Position numbers and translations under genes: made by a program. The notes beneath the pieces were generated by a model. The model was given only the letters and a program-made list of their open reading frames with translations. It was not told the DNA's origin and searched no databases. Below are positions 19,594 to 29,227 of a DNA stretch of 64,000 nt, piece after piece. Within the stretch, counting starts at the first letter, position 1. Each line of letters begins with the position of its first letter. The DNA comes from Colwellia sp. RSH04 (lineage in GTDB: Bacteria; Pseudomonadota; Gammaproteobacteria; Enterobacterales; Alteromonadaceae): assembly GCF_003545765.1 (NCBI RefSeq), contig NZ_QXIO01000006.1, positions 213,869 to 277,868 of the forward strand. The letters run 5' to 3'.

Positions 19594-22500
19594 TTACTCA
19601 ATATCAAATGAATAGTACAAGTCAGTAGACTTTTCGATACCACTAACCACCTCAAGCCAAAAGCGATTTAGTAAAAACAGCCTCACGGTTAGCTCATTAA
19701 TTGGTTCGTATACGCCAATCCCATATTTCATGTAAATACGCTCGCCAATATAACCGCTAACCGTCGCTTGAGTTTTATCACCTTCACCTTCAGTATCAAC
19801 AGCAATATTACTGACAAAAGGGATTTTCTCAATTTGATCAAAAAGGCCGACACTATTCGTTACACCAAAGCCAACTAAAAAGCTTGCTGCGGCTGTACTG
19901 CTTTCAGTACCAGTATCAAGACCTCGACCTCTCACTAGATATGACAATATCTCTGGTGTTTCCATGGTTGGATTAGAAAACAGCTTCATTTCAAGCCTAT
20001 CTGCAAGTCCTATAATACTTATACCAACATCAATATCTTCTGATTTAATATGCCTATTTGCATGTAAATTAAGATACGGATTATCTAAAGGACCATTAAA
20101 GGTAATTTCACCGGTTTCTATGTCAAGTTTTTGTCCATAAGCTTGAAAAGTGCCCTCTTCAGATTGAATACGACCAAACAACTGTAACGGTTGTTTACCT
20201 TGCTGACTCACTTGTAAATCACCGTATAATTGACTGTGTAAACCCTGACCAGCAATACTAAAATCTTCGGCAATGTTTACGCGAATATCCGTTTTGATAT
20301 TTAAGCCACTTCCTTCATGGGTAATCGTTTTACCTTCATTATCAATAATAATGACATCATCACTAACAGAGACACTACCCGTTGGTAATTTCTCAATCGT
20401 AAAGAGGCCATCTAACACATCAATATTCCCTGTAAAAACCAGCTCATTATTCACTAGTGTTGCATTAATATTAGGGGATATAGTCATAGTTAATTGTGGT
20501 GGAAAAACAAAGAGTAACTCCTTCGCAGCTAAGTTCATATTTAGCGCAAGACCCTTTTGCCAAGAAAAATTACCTGTTAGCTGTGCGACTTTATCTTCAA
20601 GATAAAATGAACTGACAATGTCAGCATTATTGTTATTTATGTGTATATGGCTGGAGATTTTTTCAAAGCTATTGGCGTTTTCTCTAAGTAGCACCCGGCC
20701 TTTTTCTAAAGCAATGTTACCATTAACGATTGGGCTCTCAAGCGTTCCTTCAATGTCGACATCTGCTGACACCTCGCCCTGTAAACTAACAACATCGGCC
20801 AACACCGCCTGAAATGGCTTCAAGTTGAACTTTTTCAGTGACACCTTCGCTTCAACGGATAACTGTTCTGTTAACCCGACAGATGAACTTACTTTCATTA
20901 GCGTTTCACTTTGGTTTTCCAACAACAAAGTACTAGAAAATAACTGCTCATTCACCGTAAAAGTAAACTCCCCATTAGACCAATGCGATAACTGATGTTG
21001 GTTTAGTTCATCCCTCATTTTGACGTGACCCGATGAAAGCGCAAAATGTGCAAAAGCGCTTAATGGTTGTTCAGAAGACCATTGAGTATTAATTTCGCCA
21101 AAAATATTACTTTCAAGCTCCATATCATTTGGCAGAAACAACCCATCTACCTTTGATATATCAGCTTCAAGTTTCACTAAAAAGTTACCTGAATCGCCCA
21201 GCGATACCTGATCAGGTAAGCATGCTCTCAAACCAGGACTTTGCCAACAGTGTGCTGAAATATCTACGTGTTTATTGACTAGATCAGCAGCAATTGAAAA
21301 AGGTTTATCATGATTAAATTTGATATTTTTATAACCCAGTTCACTTTGCGCTATTTCACTTTGCCATTGTGAAAAATCATGATTAAAGTGTCCCTTAACG
21401 GCAATGTTAGTGGCATAATCACCCAGCCATTTCGCTTCAATGGTATGATTTTTAGCATTACCATAAAGATTAAATTCAGCATGATTAAAACTGAACTCTT
21501 GTTGATTCTCTATTGATTGTAGTGAATCATTTTTCACAGACAACTTTATTTCATGTCCTTGGTTCGGCTGATATTCACCCGATATAAAAAGTGATTTTGA
21601 TAACCACTTTTTTCTCCAAATCAATTGTTTAGCTTCACTATTTAAGCTGATTAACGGGTTTTCAATAGCACCTTTAACGGTAAAGTCACTAGTAAACTCA
21701 CCTTGAATGGATTGATTCCAATAGTTTACATCTTCAATAGTTAATTGACCTGTAACATGCCATGCTGCGGTATCTTTCGCGATTGAATCGACATTCAATT
21801 CACTGTGGTTAAATGCCGCAAATATTTTTCCTGACTGCAAATGACCAGCATTATTAAGTCCAATATCACCACGTAAACTGACAGGGTTATTATTGATAAA
21901 TCCTGAAATATCGGTGTTAGCAAGCCTAATATTCCAGTTATCTTCTGCCCACCCCCCTGAACTGGTGATGTTTCCCTGAACCTTTCCCGATAAGGTTTCC
22001 GGCAAATCAATAACAGCACCCTCTTTTAAATCCGTGAGATTGAGTAGCGTAAGTAATTGAACAACGTTTATTTCAGGTAGCACTAAACCTGTCGATTGAG
22101 CAGATAATTGCCATGAAAGCTCTTCAGGCAATAACGAAAGATCTCCATGAACCCTTAGTTCACTCTGTGAATGAGCTTCAATAACGTTAAAGTTTTCTAT
22201 CTCGAACTTTCCTTGCTGATGTCGCCCATCAAACGTTAACTTGGCATCTTGATAGCCATAACTACTTAACTGACTTGAAAGCTGTAATACTTGCTGCTTA
22301 AGATCACCTGAAATTGAGGCCTGTAATGAAGACGGCTTAGCATGTTTAGCAAGAGATAGCGGCATAGGAAAACGTTGTGAAGACAACTGTATGTTAAACG
22401 GCATATTTGCATCAACAAAATCTACGACACCATCAGTAGTAAGTGCTAACTTTCCAGTGTTTTTTGCGTTAAATTTGACTTCATCAAGGGATCCTACCAG

Positions 22501-23433
22501 CGTAATTTTTTGCTCGTCTCCAACAATTTTTGGCCACCATTCAAGTTGCCTTATTTGACTGTTAAGGGATATATCAAGCTGATAAGGTGGAGTTAACTCT
22601 ATATCTGCCACTAATTGCTGAACTGAAAAATCAACCGTGTTACTTTGCAAGTGACTAATATTTACTTGGGTAGCCTGCCATGTCCCTGTTAACTCATTAT
22701 CAAACGCATGCCATTTAGTTTTGGTTATCATTTCACAAGTTGATGTACATTGGCTTTTCACTTGCTCGGTTGTGTGTATTAGCAGTTCTGCGAGTGATAG
22801 CTGCTTTACTATTAACTGCAATGGTAGTGATAAGTGTGGTAATTCAAGCTCGGCTCTCACAGGTGCTGCTACCGTTGATTTATCTGCTGATGCAGGCAAA
22901 TTAACGGATAAGAACTGTGCTGAGGGTTGTTCAAAACTAAAGTGACTTTTTTCTATATTAATTTGACTAAAAAACTTTTCTATTACTAGCTCGGTTTCAT
23001 TAACACGTATTTTACTCTCAAGCAGTGTGACTTGTTGAGCAGCGATCGCAAAGGGTAATTCAACTAGAGTATTGCTAGCTTTGTTATCAATACCTTTCTC
23101 AACCTCATTACCATCATGATGATAATTTAAATAAAACTTGCCTGCGCTAAGTGAGTTAATACAGAGTTTTTTCTTCCATGCGCAAGAAAAGTCGATATCA
23201 GACTCTACTGCCTCTAGCTCTATCGTTAAATGCTCTAACTCTAAGGTAAACCTATTTAGCGCAAGATCTCGCACTAATGCACCACTTTTATAATCAATAG
23301 AAATAAACGTTGAAAGGTTTACTAAAAACAAGCTGAGTTGAGTACCAAGGGGTGTCGTGAGTAAAAGCGATAGTACACAAAGGCTAATCGCTAAGTATTT
23401 AGCTAACGACAAGCTTAGGCGACGGAATATCAT
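19594..23433 (-). CDS. tamB: translocation and assembly module subunit TamB
   Basis: 1,279-residue inner-membrane-anchored periplasm-spanning protein that works with TamA in outer-membrane protein assembly and lipid transport. It has an N-terminal signal anchor (about 10-30), a long run of beta-rich repeats (AsmA/DUF490 type), and the conserved C-terminal TamB domain with GRGLDTG, FLVGFGVTNSVGLFDQ and SGYIGERIYMKYGIGVYEP. Typical length is about 1,260 residues. It overlaps tamA by 4 nt (ATGA), so the order is tamA-tamB. No terminator was recognised at its end. Confidence 0.94.
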   Translation of the reverse strand: MIFRRLSLSLAKYLAISLCVLSLLLTTPLGTQLSLFLVNLSTFISIDYKSGALVRDLALNRFTLELEHLTIELEAVESDIDFSCAWKKKLCINSLSAGKFYLNYHHDGNEVEKGIDNKASNTLVELPFAIAAQQVTLLESKIRVNETELVIEKFFSQINIEKSHFSFEQPSAQFLSVNLPASADKSTVAAPVRAELELPHLSLPLQLIVKQLSLAELLIHTTEQVKSQCTSTCEMITKTKWHAFDNELTGTWQATQVNISHLQSNTVDFSVQQLVADIELTPPYQLDISLNSQIRQLEWWPKIVGDEQKITLVGSLDEVKFNAKNTGKLALTTDGVVDFVDANMPFNIQLSSQRFPMPLSLAKHAKPSSLQASISGDLKQQVLQLSSQLSSYGYQDAKLTFDGRHQQGKFEIENFNVIEAHSQSELRVHGDLSLLPEELSWQLSAQSTGLVLPEINVVQLLTLLNLTDLKEGAVIDLPETLSGKVQGNITSSGGWAEDNWNIRLANTDISGFINNNPVSLRGDIGLNNAGHLQSGKIFAAFNHSELNVDSIAKDTAAWHVTGQLTIEDVNYWNQSIQGEFTSDFTVKGAIENPLISLNSEAKQLIWRKKWLSKSLFISGEYQPNQGHEIKLSVKNDSLQSIENQQEFSFNHAEFNLYGNAKNHTIEAKWLGDYATNIAVKGHFNHDFSQWQSEIAQSELGYKNIKFNHDKPFSIAADLVNKHVDISAHCWQSPGLRACLPDQVSLGDSGNFLVKLEADISKVDGLFLPNDMELESNIFGEINTQWSSEQPLSAFAHFALSSGHVKMRDELNQHQLSHWSNGEFTFTVNEQLFSSTLLLENQSETLMKVSSSVGLTEQLSVEAKVSLKKFNLKPFQAVLADVVSLQGEVSADVDIEGTLESPIVNGNIALEKGRVLLRENANSFEKISSHIHINNNNADIVSSFYLEDKVAQLTGNFSWQKGLALNMNLAAKELLFVFPPQLTMTISPNINATLVNNELVFTGNIDVLDGLFTIEKLPTGSVSVSDDVIIIDNEGKTITHEGSGLNIKTDIRVNIAEDFSIAGQGLHSQLYGDLQVSQQGKQPLQLFGRIQSEEGTFQAYGQKLDIETGEITFNGPLDNPYLNLHANRHIKSEDIDVGISIIGLADRLEMKLFSNPTMETPEILSYLVRGRGLDTGTESSTAAASFLVGFGVTNSVGLFDQIEKIPFVSNIAVDTEGEGDKTQATVSGYIGERIYMKYGIGVYEPINELTVRLFLLNRFWLEVVSGIEKSTDLYYSFDIE

Positions 23434-25259
23434 AATTCAGCCCCTAAATTAATATGAATACGCCATTTTTGTTCGTCGCCATCTATGCCATAAGCAACAT
23501 CCAGTTTTACCGCGCCTACTGGCGACATATAATGCAAACCTGTACCAACAGAATAGACTGGTTCAAATTCACCTTTATTCGCAACACTTCCGCCGTCAGA
23601 GAATAATGCCATTCGCCATTTTTTATTGAAGTAATATTGATACTCGATACTCGCTACCATCAATCGAGTACCACCAACAACAATAGTGCCCTCTTCATTT
23701 GGATCAGATGATACAGGAATTTCAGAGCCAATTGATTGATAAGCAAAACCACGAATACTTTGATCTCCACCAGCATAAAAGCGCAATGACGGTGCTAACT
23801 CGGCATCTCTATCAATATATATAGCACCTAGTTCAGCACGTGCTACTAATCGGTGGTTAGGTTTTAAGGTGGTAATATAATTCCAGCGGCCATGAACTCT
23901 AAAAAAGCTATTGTCAGAACCCGCAGCAAGATGTGCACCTTCTATACTGTAGGTTTGTCTAAAGCCATGACTTGGATCTAACGCAGCACCTTGTCGTATG
24001 GTTCTCGACCAAAAAACACCGGGAATAATATACTTAACGCTGTCTTCTTGAGACCAATCTATATTCGGGTTAGATTCATCTAAATCATATTGCCAAGACT
24101 CTTGGTGGTATCGAGCATAAATCTTCCTATGCCAATTATTATAGGTAATCACTCGACCAATTTGCGTGGAATAAAATTTCGTCGTGAAATCTGCGTAATC
24201 TTCATTTTCAAGAGAAGCTTGAAATTGCAAAATGTCTTCTGTTGGGTGTGCCAACGGAACACTATAAATAAAAGTGCCCGTAGGATTTAGTTTTGAATAC
24301 TCAAACTTAGTTTCTTGGTAATGTCCGTAACGATTCAGTAACGGAGTACGCCAACTAGCTGATAGGCGGAACTCAGTATCTGTGGCGTATCCTATCCCAA
24401 AATCAAATTGATGACTTTTTGCAGGAGTTAAGTTTACCGATAAAGGTACAATATAGTCCCCATTTTCTACATCAGTTATTCTATCAGCAGGCACTGCCAT
24501 TACTGTTCCAAAGTACTTTGTTGACTGTAATTGTTGTTGCAATTGATGAAAGGCACGGGTGCTGTAATATGTTTGACTATCAAACGGAATTAAACTCGAT
24601 AGTAACTGAGGTTCTAAATCAAATTCGCTAAAACTCACCTCACCAAAACGATAACGAAAGCCACTATTATATCGAATTTCAATATCAGCAAAATGAAAGT
24701 CAGATTTGATTATAATATTTGCATCCAGCAACTCACCATCAAGATAACCTCTTTGCAAAGCCAAAGAGAGAATATCTGCTTTTAGCTCTTCATATTTACC
24801 GTGATGAAGTATATCGCCTTGTTTAATTAAGTGATGCTCAATTAGATGCTTAAATGCAGGGTCAGTTTTTGCTTCTCCTGAAATGTCGATCTGAATGTTA
24901 TCAACTATCGTTGGCTCATTTAACACAATAGCGATGGTTAAATGCCAGGGTGATTGTGTAATATTAAGGTCGATATCAGCTTGATAATACCCTAACGATT
25001 GCAAGGCATTTTCAGTATTTTTTTTTGCTGAATAGATATAAGCTGAACGCTCTAAATCTGTTTTAGGTAATTGCCCTAAGTGGGAAAGGATATTATCTTT
25101 TAACGTCTCAGGTAAGCCTTCTTGCAAAGTTACCGATAAACTATTCGCTAATGCACCATGACATAAACTTAACATCAAACATAACAAGGTTAAGTATTTA
25201 GCGCATTTTAGCCCACAAGCTTTTACGAACGTTAACAAAAAAATCAATAGTGTAGCCAT
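23430..25259 (-). CDS. tamA: translocation and assembly module subunit TamA
   Basis: 609-residue outer-membrane protein of the Omp85 superfamily, partner of TamB. It has an N-terminal signal sequence (to about residue 39, ending CHGALAN), three POTRA-like domains (about 45-260) and a C-terminal 16-strand-type barrel. RFYAGGDQSIRGFAYQSIG carries the Omp85 R-G-F/Y motif, and the C-terminus is IHINLGAEL. The ATG at 25259 is the only plausible start in the right place, though its Shine-Dalgarno is weak. The unusually long hydrophobic leader (two hydrophobic stretches) makes the exact start less certain. Confidence 0.92.
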   Translation of the reverse strand: MATLLIFLLTFVKACGLKCAKYLTLLCLMLSLCHGALANSLSVTLQEGLPETLKDNILSHLGQLPKTDLERSAYIYSAKKNTENALQSLGYYQADIDLNITQSPWHLTIAIVLNEPTIVDNIQIDISGEAKTDPAFKHLIEHHLIKQGDILHHGKYEELKADILSLALQRGYLDGELLDANIIIKSDFHFADIEIRYNSGFRYRFGEVSFSEFDLEPQLLSSLIPFDSQTYYSTRAFHQLQQQLQSTKYFGTVMAVPADRITDVENGDYIVPLSVNLTPAKSHQFDFGIGYATDTEFRLSASWRTPLLNRYGHYQETKFEYSKLNPTGTFIYSVPLAHPTEDILQFQASLENEDYADFTTKFYSTQIGRVITYNNWHRKIYARYHQESWQYDLDESNPNIDWSQEDSVKYIIPGVFWSRTIRQGAALDPSHGFRQTYSIEGAHLAAGSDNSFFRVHGRWNYITTLKPNHRLVARAELGAIYIDRDAELAPSLRFYAGGDQSIRGFAYQSIGSEIPVSSDPNEEGTIVVGGTRLMVASIEYQYYFNKKWRMALFSDGGSVANKGEFEPVYSVGTGLHYMSPVGAVKLDVAYGIDGDEQKWRIHINLGAEL

Positions 25260-25274
25260 CAAAAAAGAATAAGA

Positions 25275-25335
25275 ACCCTACTGTGCTGATGATGATATTT
25301 TAGCTAACAGCTCTGATTCAGCACATACATAGGGT
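25275..25335. other. long interrupted hairpin between cobO and tamA
   Basis: Outer arms ACCCTA / TAGGGT and inner arms TGTGCTGA (25282-25289) / TCAGCACA (25318-25325) enclose a loop that holds a small AGCT-AAC-AGCT stem. No T-run follows. It could be a cobO 3' processing structure, a tamA leader or a small RNA; the sequence alone does not decide. Confidence 0.45.
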
Positions 25336-25380
25336 CAATGATACCACTTTAAATACACCTCTAGTCTCAAAAAAGTTAAA

Positions 25381-26028
25381 TTACCAATCTAAACCTTTTT
25401 GCGCTTTAATGCCTGCATCAAAAGCATGCTTAATTGGCTGAACCTCTGATACTGTATCTGCTAACTCGATTAAACTACGATGACAAGCACGGCCTGTAAT
25501 AATGACATTTTGCATTTTAGGTCGGTTATTTATTGCTTCAATCACTTCATCTAAATCAATATAGCCATACTTTACTATGTAGGTCATTTCATCAAGTAAT
25601 ACGATGTTTATGCTTTCATCGGCCAGCATGTCCTTACTCTTTTCCCAAGCAACTTTCGCAGCGGCTTTATCGGTTTCAGAGTTTTGTGTCTCCCAAGTAA
25701 AGCCTGTCCCCATCACATGATGCTGCACTGAGAACTGCTTTAGAATATTCATTTCTCCACATTCCCAGTGTGTGCCCTTAATAAATTGCACAACGCCTGC
25801 CTTTTGGCCATGACCGATTGCTCTTAGTACCGTGCCAAAACCAGAGGTACTTTTACCTTTTCCATTGCCAGTAATAACAAGAAATACACCGCGCTCTTCT
25901 GTCGCTTGCGCAACACGTTTGTCGACATTAGCCTTAATTTTCTTTTGACGTTCAATGTGTTTTTGTTCTTTCGACATTGCAGCTTGATCTTGAGACTGGT
26001 TAGCACCATCTTTTTTTGTATCGTTCAT
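25381..26028 (-). CDS. cobO: cob(I)yrinic acid a,c-diamide adenosyltransferase
   Basis: Transfers the 5'-deoxyadenosyl group from ATP to cob(I)alamin or its precursors (CobA/BtuR/CobO family). The 215-residue product has an N-terminal polar extension, P-loop GNGKGKSTSGFG (54-65), VVQFIKGTHWECGE, LLDEMTYIVKYGY and IITGRACHRSLIELADTVSE, all family blocks. It is divergent from the downstream-synthesis genes (histidine phosphatase, cbiB, cobD) across 240 nt. I found no B12 box in that gap, so the pair is not obviously under a riboswitch. Confidence 0.94.
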   Translation of the reverse strand: MNDTKKDGANQSQDQAAMSKEQKHIERQKKIKANVDKRVAQATEERGVFLVITGNGKGKSTSGFGTVLRAIGHGQKAGVVQFIKGTHWECGEMNILKQFSVQHHVMGTGFTWETQNSETDKAAAKVAWEKSKDMLADESINIVLLDEMTYIVKYGYIDLDEVIEAINNRPKMQNVIITGRACHRSLIELADTVSEVQPIKHAFDAGIKAQKGLDW

Positions 26029-26268
26029 ATTTCTCTCATTCTGTGTTGATATTCATTGACCCGATTGTGGCATTAAATGTTAAAAGATTTACTGATTATG
26101 CGGGGAACTTTTACAGACAGAGTAAGACCTTGTCAAATGAAATTCTTATCTCACTTATATCCTTTTTTATGGATAAGAGTCGCCATAAACCTGCTAGTAG
26201 CCTATCCCTAATTGCACAGTTAACCGCTTTTCGTTATGCTGCCCGCCATTCTATTTAAGGTAATCACT

Positions 26269-26859
26269 ATGCACACCAGAATTTATCTCGCTCGACACGG
26301 AGAAACGCTGTGGAATAAAAGCCAGCGACTGCAAGGACAGTTAGATAGTGAATTAACACCCTTAGGTGAAAATCAAGCACTAGACATTGCCAACAACCTA
26401 GTCGCAAAGCATATCGATTTAATCGTATCTTCTCCGTTAGGTAGAGCATATAAAAGTGCGAAAATTTGCCAACAGGAACTTAATGTTGAACATCAAATAG
26501 AATACGACTTAATCGAGCGAAACCTAGGAATATGGCAAGGGGAAGAACTTCAGCGAATAAAAGGCTTACCCGCCTATAACGAGTGCTTAAAAGAAGTAAC
26601 GTCTCTCGCCATTGACGACTTAGAGCCTGCATTAAGTTGCGGACAACGTATACTCAAATCACTTAAGCAACTAGCAAACGAAAATACAGGCAAAACTTTA
26701 TTAGTTATTTTTCACGGTGAAGCGCTAAGGTGTTTGCTTTTCTTGCTCGGTAAGAAAGAAACGAGTAATGCCTTTCAATTATATAAAAATGGCTGCATTG
26801 TCACCTTAGATTTTGACGTGAAAACGCAACGTTTTACTACCGTTCAGGATAAGCTTTAA
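26269..26859 (+). CDS. histidine phosphatase family protein, possibly alpha-ribazole phosphatase
   Basis: 196 residues from MHTRIYLARHGE, chosen over an upstream in-frame codon at 26236 because AAGGT lies at the right distance. The phosphohistidine motif RHGE is at 9-12, with the second His in IFHGEALR. It is 2 nt from cbiB and in the same direction, so co-transcribed with B12 genes. A second RHGE protein (41,432-42,073) also lies in the locus and is the better CobC candidate. This one might be a CobC paralogue or a general phosphoglycerate-mutase-like phosphatase. Confidence 0.75.
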   Translation: MHTRIYLARHGETLWNKSQRLQGQLDSELTPLGENQALDIANNLVAKHIDLIVSSPLGRAYKSAKICQQELNVEHQIEYDLIERNLGIWQGEELQRIKGLPAYNECLKEVTSLAIDDLEPALSCGQRILKSLKQLANENTGKTLLVIFHGEALRCLLFLLGKKETSNAFQLYKNGCIVTLDFDVKTQRFTTVQDKL

Positions 26860-26861
26860 TT

Positions 26862-27854
26862 ATGCTTGATGAACAGTGGCTTCTACAAGTTTCGCGGTTA
26901 TTATCACCATTCTCACTTACGAGTATACTTGTGCTTGCTTTAATGCTTGATTACTTTTTAGGTGAGCCAAAAAAATATCACTATCTTGTTGGCTTTGGGA
27001 ATATTGCCAACTTTTTGGAAAAACACCTCAACCACTATCAAAAGTTACATAATGAGTTTTCATTACACAATGCTTTTTTAGGCGCCATTGCTTGGTGTTT
27101 ACTGATACTGCCACTTTGTTATTTTTCGTATTACTTGTTATCAAAACTTCCATTAGCAATACAGTTTGCTGTTGAAACGGTTACTTTATATTTAGCACTG
27201 GGTTTGAAAAGCTTAAATCAACATGCAATGCAGGTTTTTAAACCCTTGCAGCAAGGCGACTTAAGCGCAGCTCGGCATTATACGGGTTACCTTGTTAGCA
27301 GAGATACACAAGACTTAACGGCTAAAGACATGTCGCGCGCTACTGTTGAATCAATGCTTGAAAATGGTCACGATGCTGTTATTGCTTCATTAATTTTTTA
27401 TATTATTGGTGGCATACCACTGGTTATATTGCATAGGCTCAGTAATACACTTGATGCAATGTGGGGTTATAAAACCGCACGTTTTAACTCATTTGGTTAT
27501 TTTTCTGCACGAGCAGATGATGTTTTAGGTTTTCTAACTGGTAAAATTTGTACCCTGTTGTATGCACTACAACAACCTTTTATTGCTGCAATGAAAAACG
27601 CTTACCTGCAAGGTAATCAATATAAAAGTCATAATGGTGGCTGGGTTATGGCCGCAGGTGCTACGGTAATGAACAGAGTTTTAGGTGGTAAGGTCTCTTA
27701 TCATGGGCAATCAGCACAATTAACTCAGCTAGGTCAAGGCAAGAAAGTAAACATAGACGATATACCGCGCAGTATTAGCGTTGTACAAGTAGCGACTATC
27801 ACTTTGGTTGTATTAGTCTTTAGCTATCAACTTATTAGCTATATTTTTGTATAA
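26862..27854 (+). CDS. cbiB: adenosylcobinamide-phosphate synthase (CbiB/CobD type)
   Basis: Membrane enzyme that joins (R)-1-amino-2-propanol (phosphate) to adenosylcobyric acid. 330 residues, several hydrophobic helices. Family blocks: DYFLGEPKKYHYLVGFGNIANFLEK at the N-terminus (D-x3-G-E/D-P), VSRDTQDLTAKDMSRATVES, NGHDAVIASLIFYIIGG, NTLDAMWGYKT and FNSFGYFSARADDVL. It lies between the histidine phosphatase (2 nt) and cobD (44 nt). Naming varies: the same enzyme is called CobD in aerobic-pathway organisms. Confidence 0.94.
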   Translation: MLDEQWLLQVSRLLSPFSLTSILVLALMLDYFLGEPKKYHYLVGFGNIANFLEKHLNHYQKLHNEFSLHNAFLGAIAWCLLILPLCYFSYYLLSKLPLAIQFAVETVTLYLALGLKSLNQHAMQVFKPLQQGDLSAARHYTGYLVSRDTQDLTAKDMSRATVESMLENGHDAVIASLIFYIIGGIPLVILHRLSNTLDAMWGYKTARFNSFGYFSARADDVLGFLTGKICTLLYALQQPFIAAMKNAYLQGNQYKSHNGGWVMAAGATVMNRVLGGKVSYHGQSAQLTQLGQGKKVNIDDIPRSISVVQVATITLVVLVFSYQLISYIFV

Positions 27855-27898
27855 TCAAAACCCTCTTTTATATACTTAACCAAAAAAGGTAATCAATT

Positions 27899-28927
27899 TT
27901 GGCACTTATTCATGGTGGGCAACTTCAACGCGTTGCTAAAGCGTTTAATATTGCCCAAAAACATTGGTTAGATCTATCTACGGGTATTGCCCCCTATAGC
28001 TACCCTATTCCTACAATTCCTGAGTACTTGTATAAAGACTTGCCGCAAGAGCCTGACAATTTAGTTATTGCTGCTAAACGTTATTACGACACCAACAATG
28101 TTTTGGTCACCAATGGCAGCCAAGCCATTATCAAGTTATTGCCTGTGCTTTGGCAAACAAAGAACCCTAAGTCAAAAACCGTTTACTTGCCTGAACAAGG
28201 TTATAAAGAACATGCATTAGCATGGCAAAGCGCTGGCTTTAACTTATGCTGGTACCAAGAAGAGTTACCGCCACTTTCTGCTATAGAAAAAAATGCGGTC
28301 TTAGTGGTTATAAATCCAAACAACCCTACAGGAAAACTCTATCAGCGTTCACAACTCAAGCGTTATCAGAGCAGAATGATAGAAACTAATGGTTTGTTTG
28401 TACTTGATGAAGCCTTTATGGATGTTATTACTCCTTCACAATCGATGGCAACAAACATCGGCAACTATAAGCACACGTTAGTTTTGCGCTCTTTTGGTAA
28501 ATTCTTTGGCTTAGCAGGTATTCGCATTGGCTTTCTCCTTGCTCAACAGTACTGGCTCAAGCTTTTTCACGAGCAACTTGGTCCTTGGCAAGTCAACGGC
28601 CCTGCACAATTCATTGCAGAAAATGCATTACTCGATACTCAATGGCAGCAAACACAGCAAAGTCGCTTACAACAATTAGCAGAGAAACTGCTCGATACAT
28701 TGAAAAGCAATATCCCCTTAGAGTGCATCAATAACATAACAGGCACGCATTTATTTACCACCGTATATTTCAAGAACACTATTGATGTGGAGGCTTACTA
28801 TATTCAGCTCTGCCAGCAAGGTATTTATGTTCGATTGACCGACGAAAAAACAGCCTTACGTTTTGGTTTAGTTACACCTGAACAACTTGAGCGCTTAGCT
28901 AAAGCGTTAGCTACACTTAGTAAATAA
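27899..28927 (+). CDS. cobD: threonine-phosphate decarboxylase (aminopropanol arm of B12)
   Basis: PLP enzyme of aminotransferase fold I that makes (R)-1-amino-2-propanol O-2-phosphate from L-threonine phosphate (Salmonella CobD; called CobC elsewhere). 342 residues from a TTG start with a good AAAAGGT site 8 nt upstream. The product begins with the family-typical H-G-G at residues 5-7. Residues VVINPNNPTGKL and FVLDEAFMDV are fold-I blocks, and the PLP lysine is in RSFGKFFGLAGIRIG (K201). A broken copy of its 3' end lies 2.5 kb downstream (31,452-31,583). A threonine kinase (PduX type) is not seen in this window. Confidence 0.93.
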   Translation: MALIHGGQLQRVAKAFNIAQKHWLDLSTGIAPYSYPIPTIPEYLYKDLPQEPDNLVIAAKRYYDTNNVLVTNGSQAIIKLLPVLWQTKNPKSKTVYLPEQGYKEHALAWQSAGFNLCWYQEELPPLSAIEKNAVLVVINPNNPTGKLYQRSQLKRYQSRMIETNGLFVLDEAFMDVITPSQSMATNIGNYKHTLVLRSFGKFFGLAGIRIGFLLAQQYWLKLFHEQLGPWQVNGPAQFIAENALLDTQWQQTQQSRLQQLAEKLLDTLKSNIPLECINNITGTHLFTTVYFKNTIDVEAYYIQLCQQGIYVRLTDEKTALRFGLVTPEQLERLAKALATLSK

Positions 28928-29064
28928 CCTCAACGCGAGATAAACAAGGTTACCCAGTAAGCTATGCTTATCGCTTAAATAATACCGATACAATAAAGTA
29001 GTCGACAGACAGCTACTGTCACGCCAACTCAAACCATGCGAGAATGACAGATTTTTCAGTTTAA

Positions 29065-29124
29065 CTAGAATAAATATTTCACACTCACCTTAATTGAACG
29101 CGGAGCGCCCAGCATAGTCCATGC
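29065..29124 (-). pseudogene. remnant of a TonB-dependent receptor C-terminus
   Basis: Reading the minus strand, 29124 to 29065 gives AWTMLGAPRSIKVSVKYLF followed by a stop. A G-A/P-P-R-x-x-x-x-S-V-x-Y-x-F ending is the classic last barrel strand of TonB-dependent receptors. An in-frame stop lies directly upstream, so only about 19 codons survive. Short, so a chance match is possible. Confidence 0.5.
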
Positions 29125-29227
29125 CTAAAATATGAATCAGCGTAATCACACGTTCAAGATTTGTTTTGTTTACCTTTTAAACCTTTTATGCTTTTATCAA
29201 TCTACAAACGTATTGTGTGAATTGTCT

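Noticed and set aside
29016..29050. CTGTCA / TGACAG inverted repeat after cobD
   Set aside because: 6-bp arms with a 23-nt loop and no T-run; too weak to call a terminator or mobile repeat.
29132..29227. 32-codon N-terminal extension of the SLC13-type permease
   Set aside because: No Shine-Dalgarno sequence, begins next to the receptor remnant, and the extra residues add a Cys-rich hydrophobic stretch not expected in the family. Not fully excluded.
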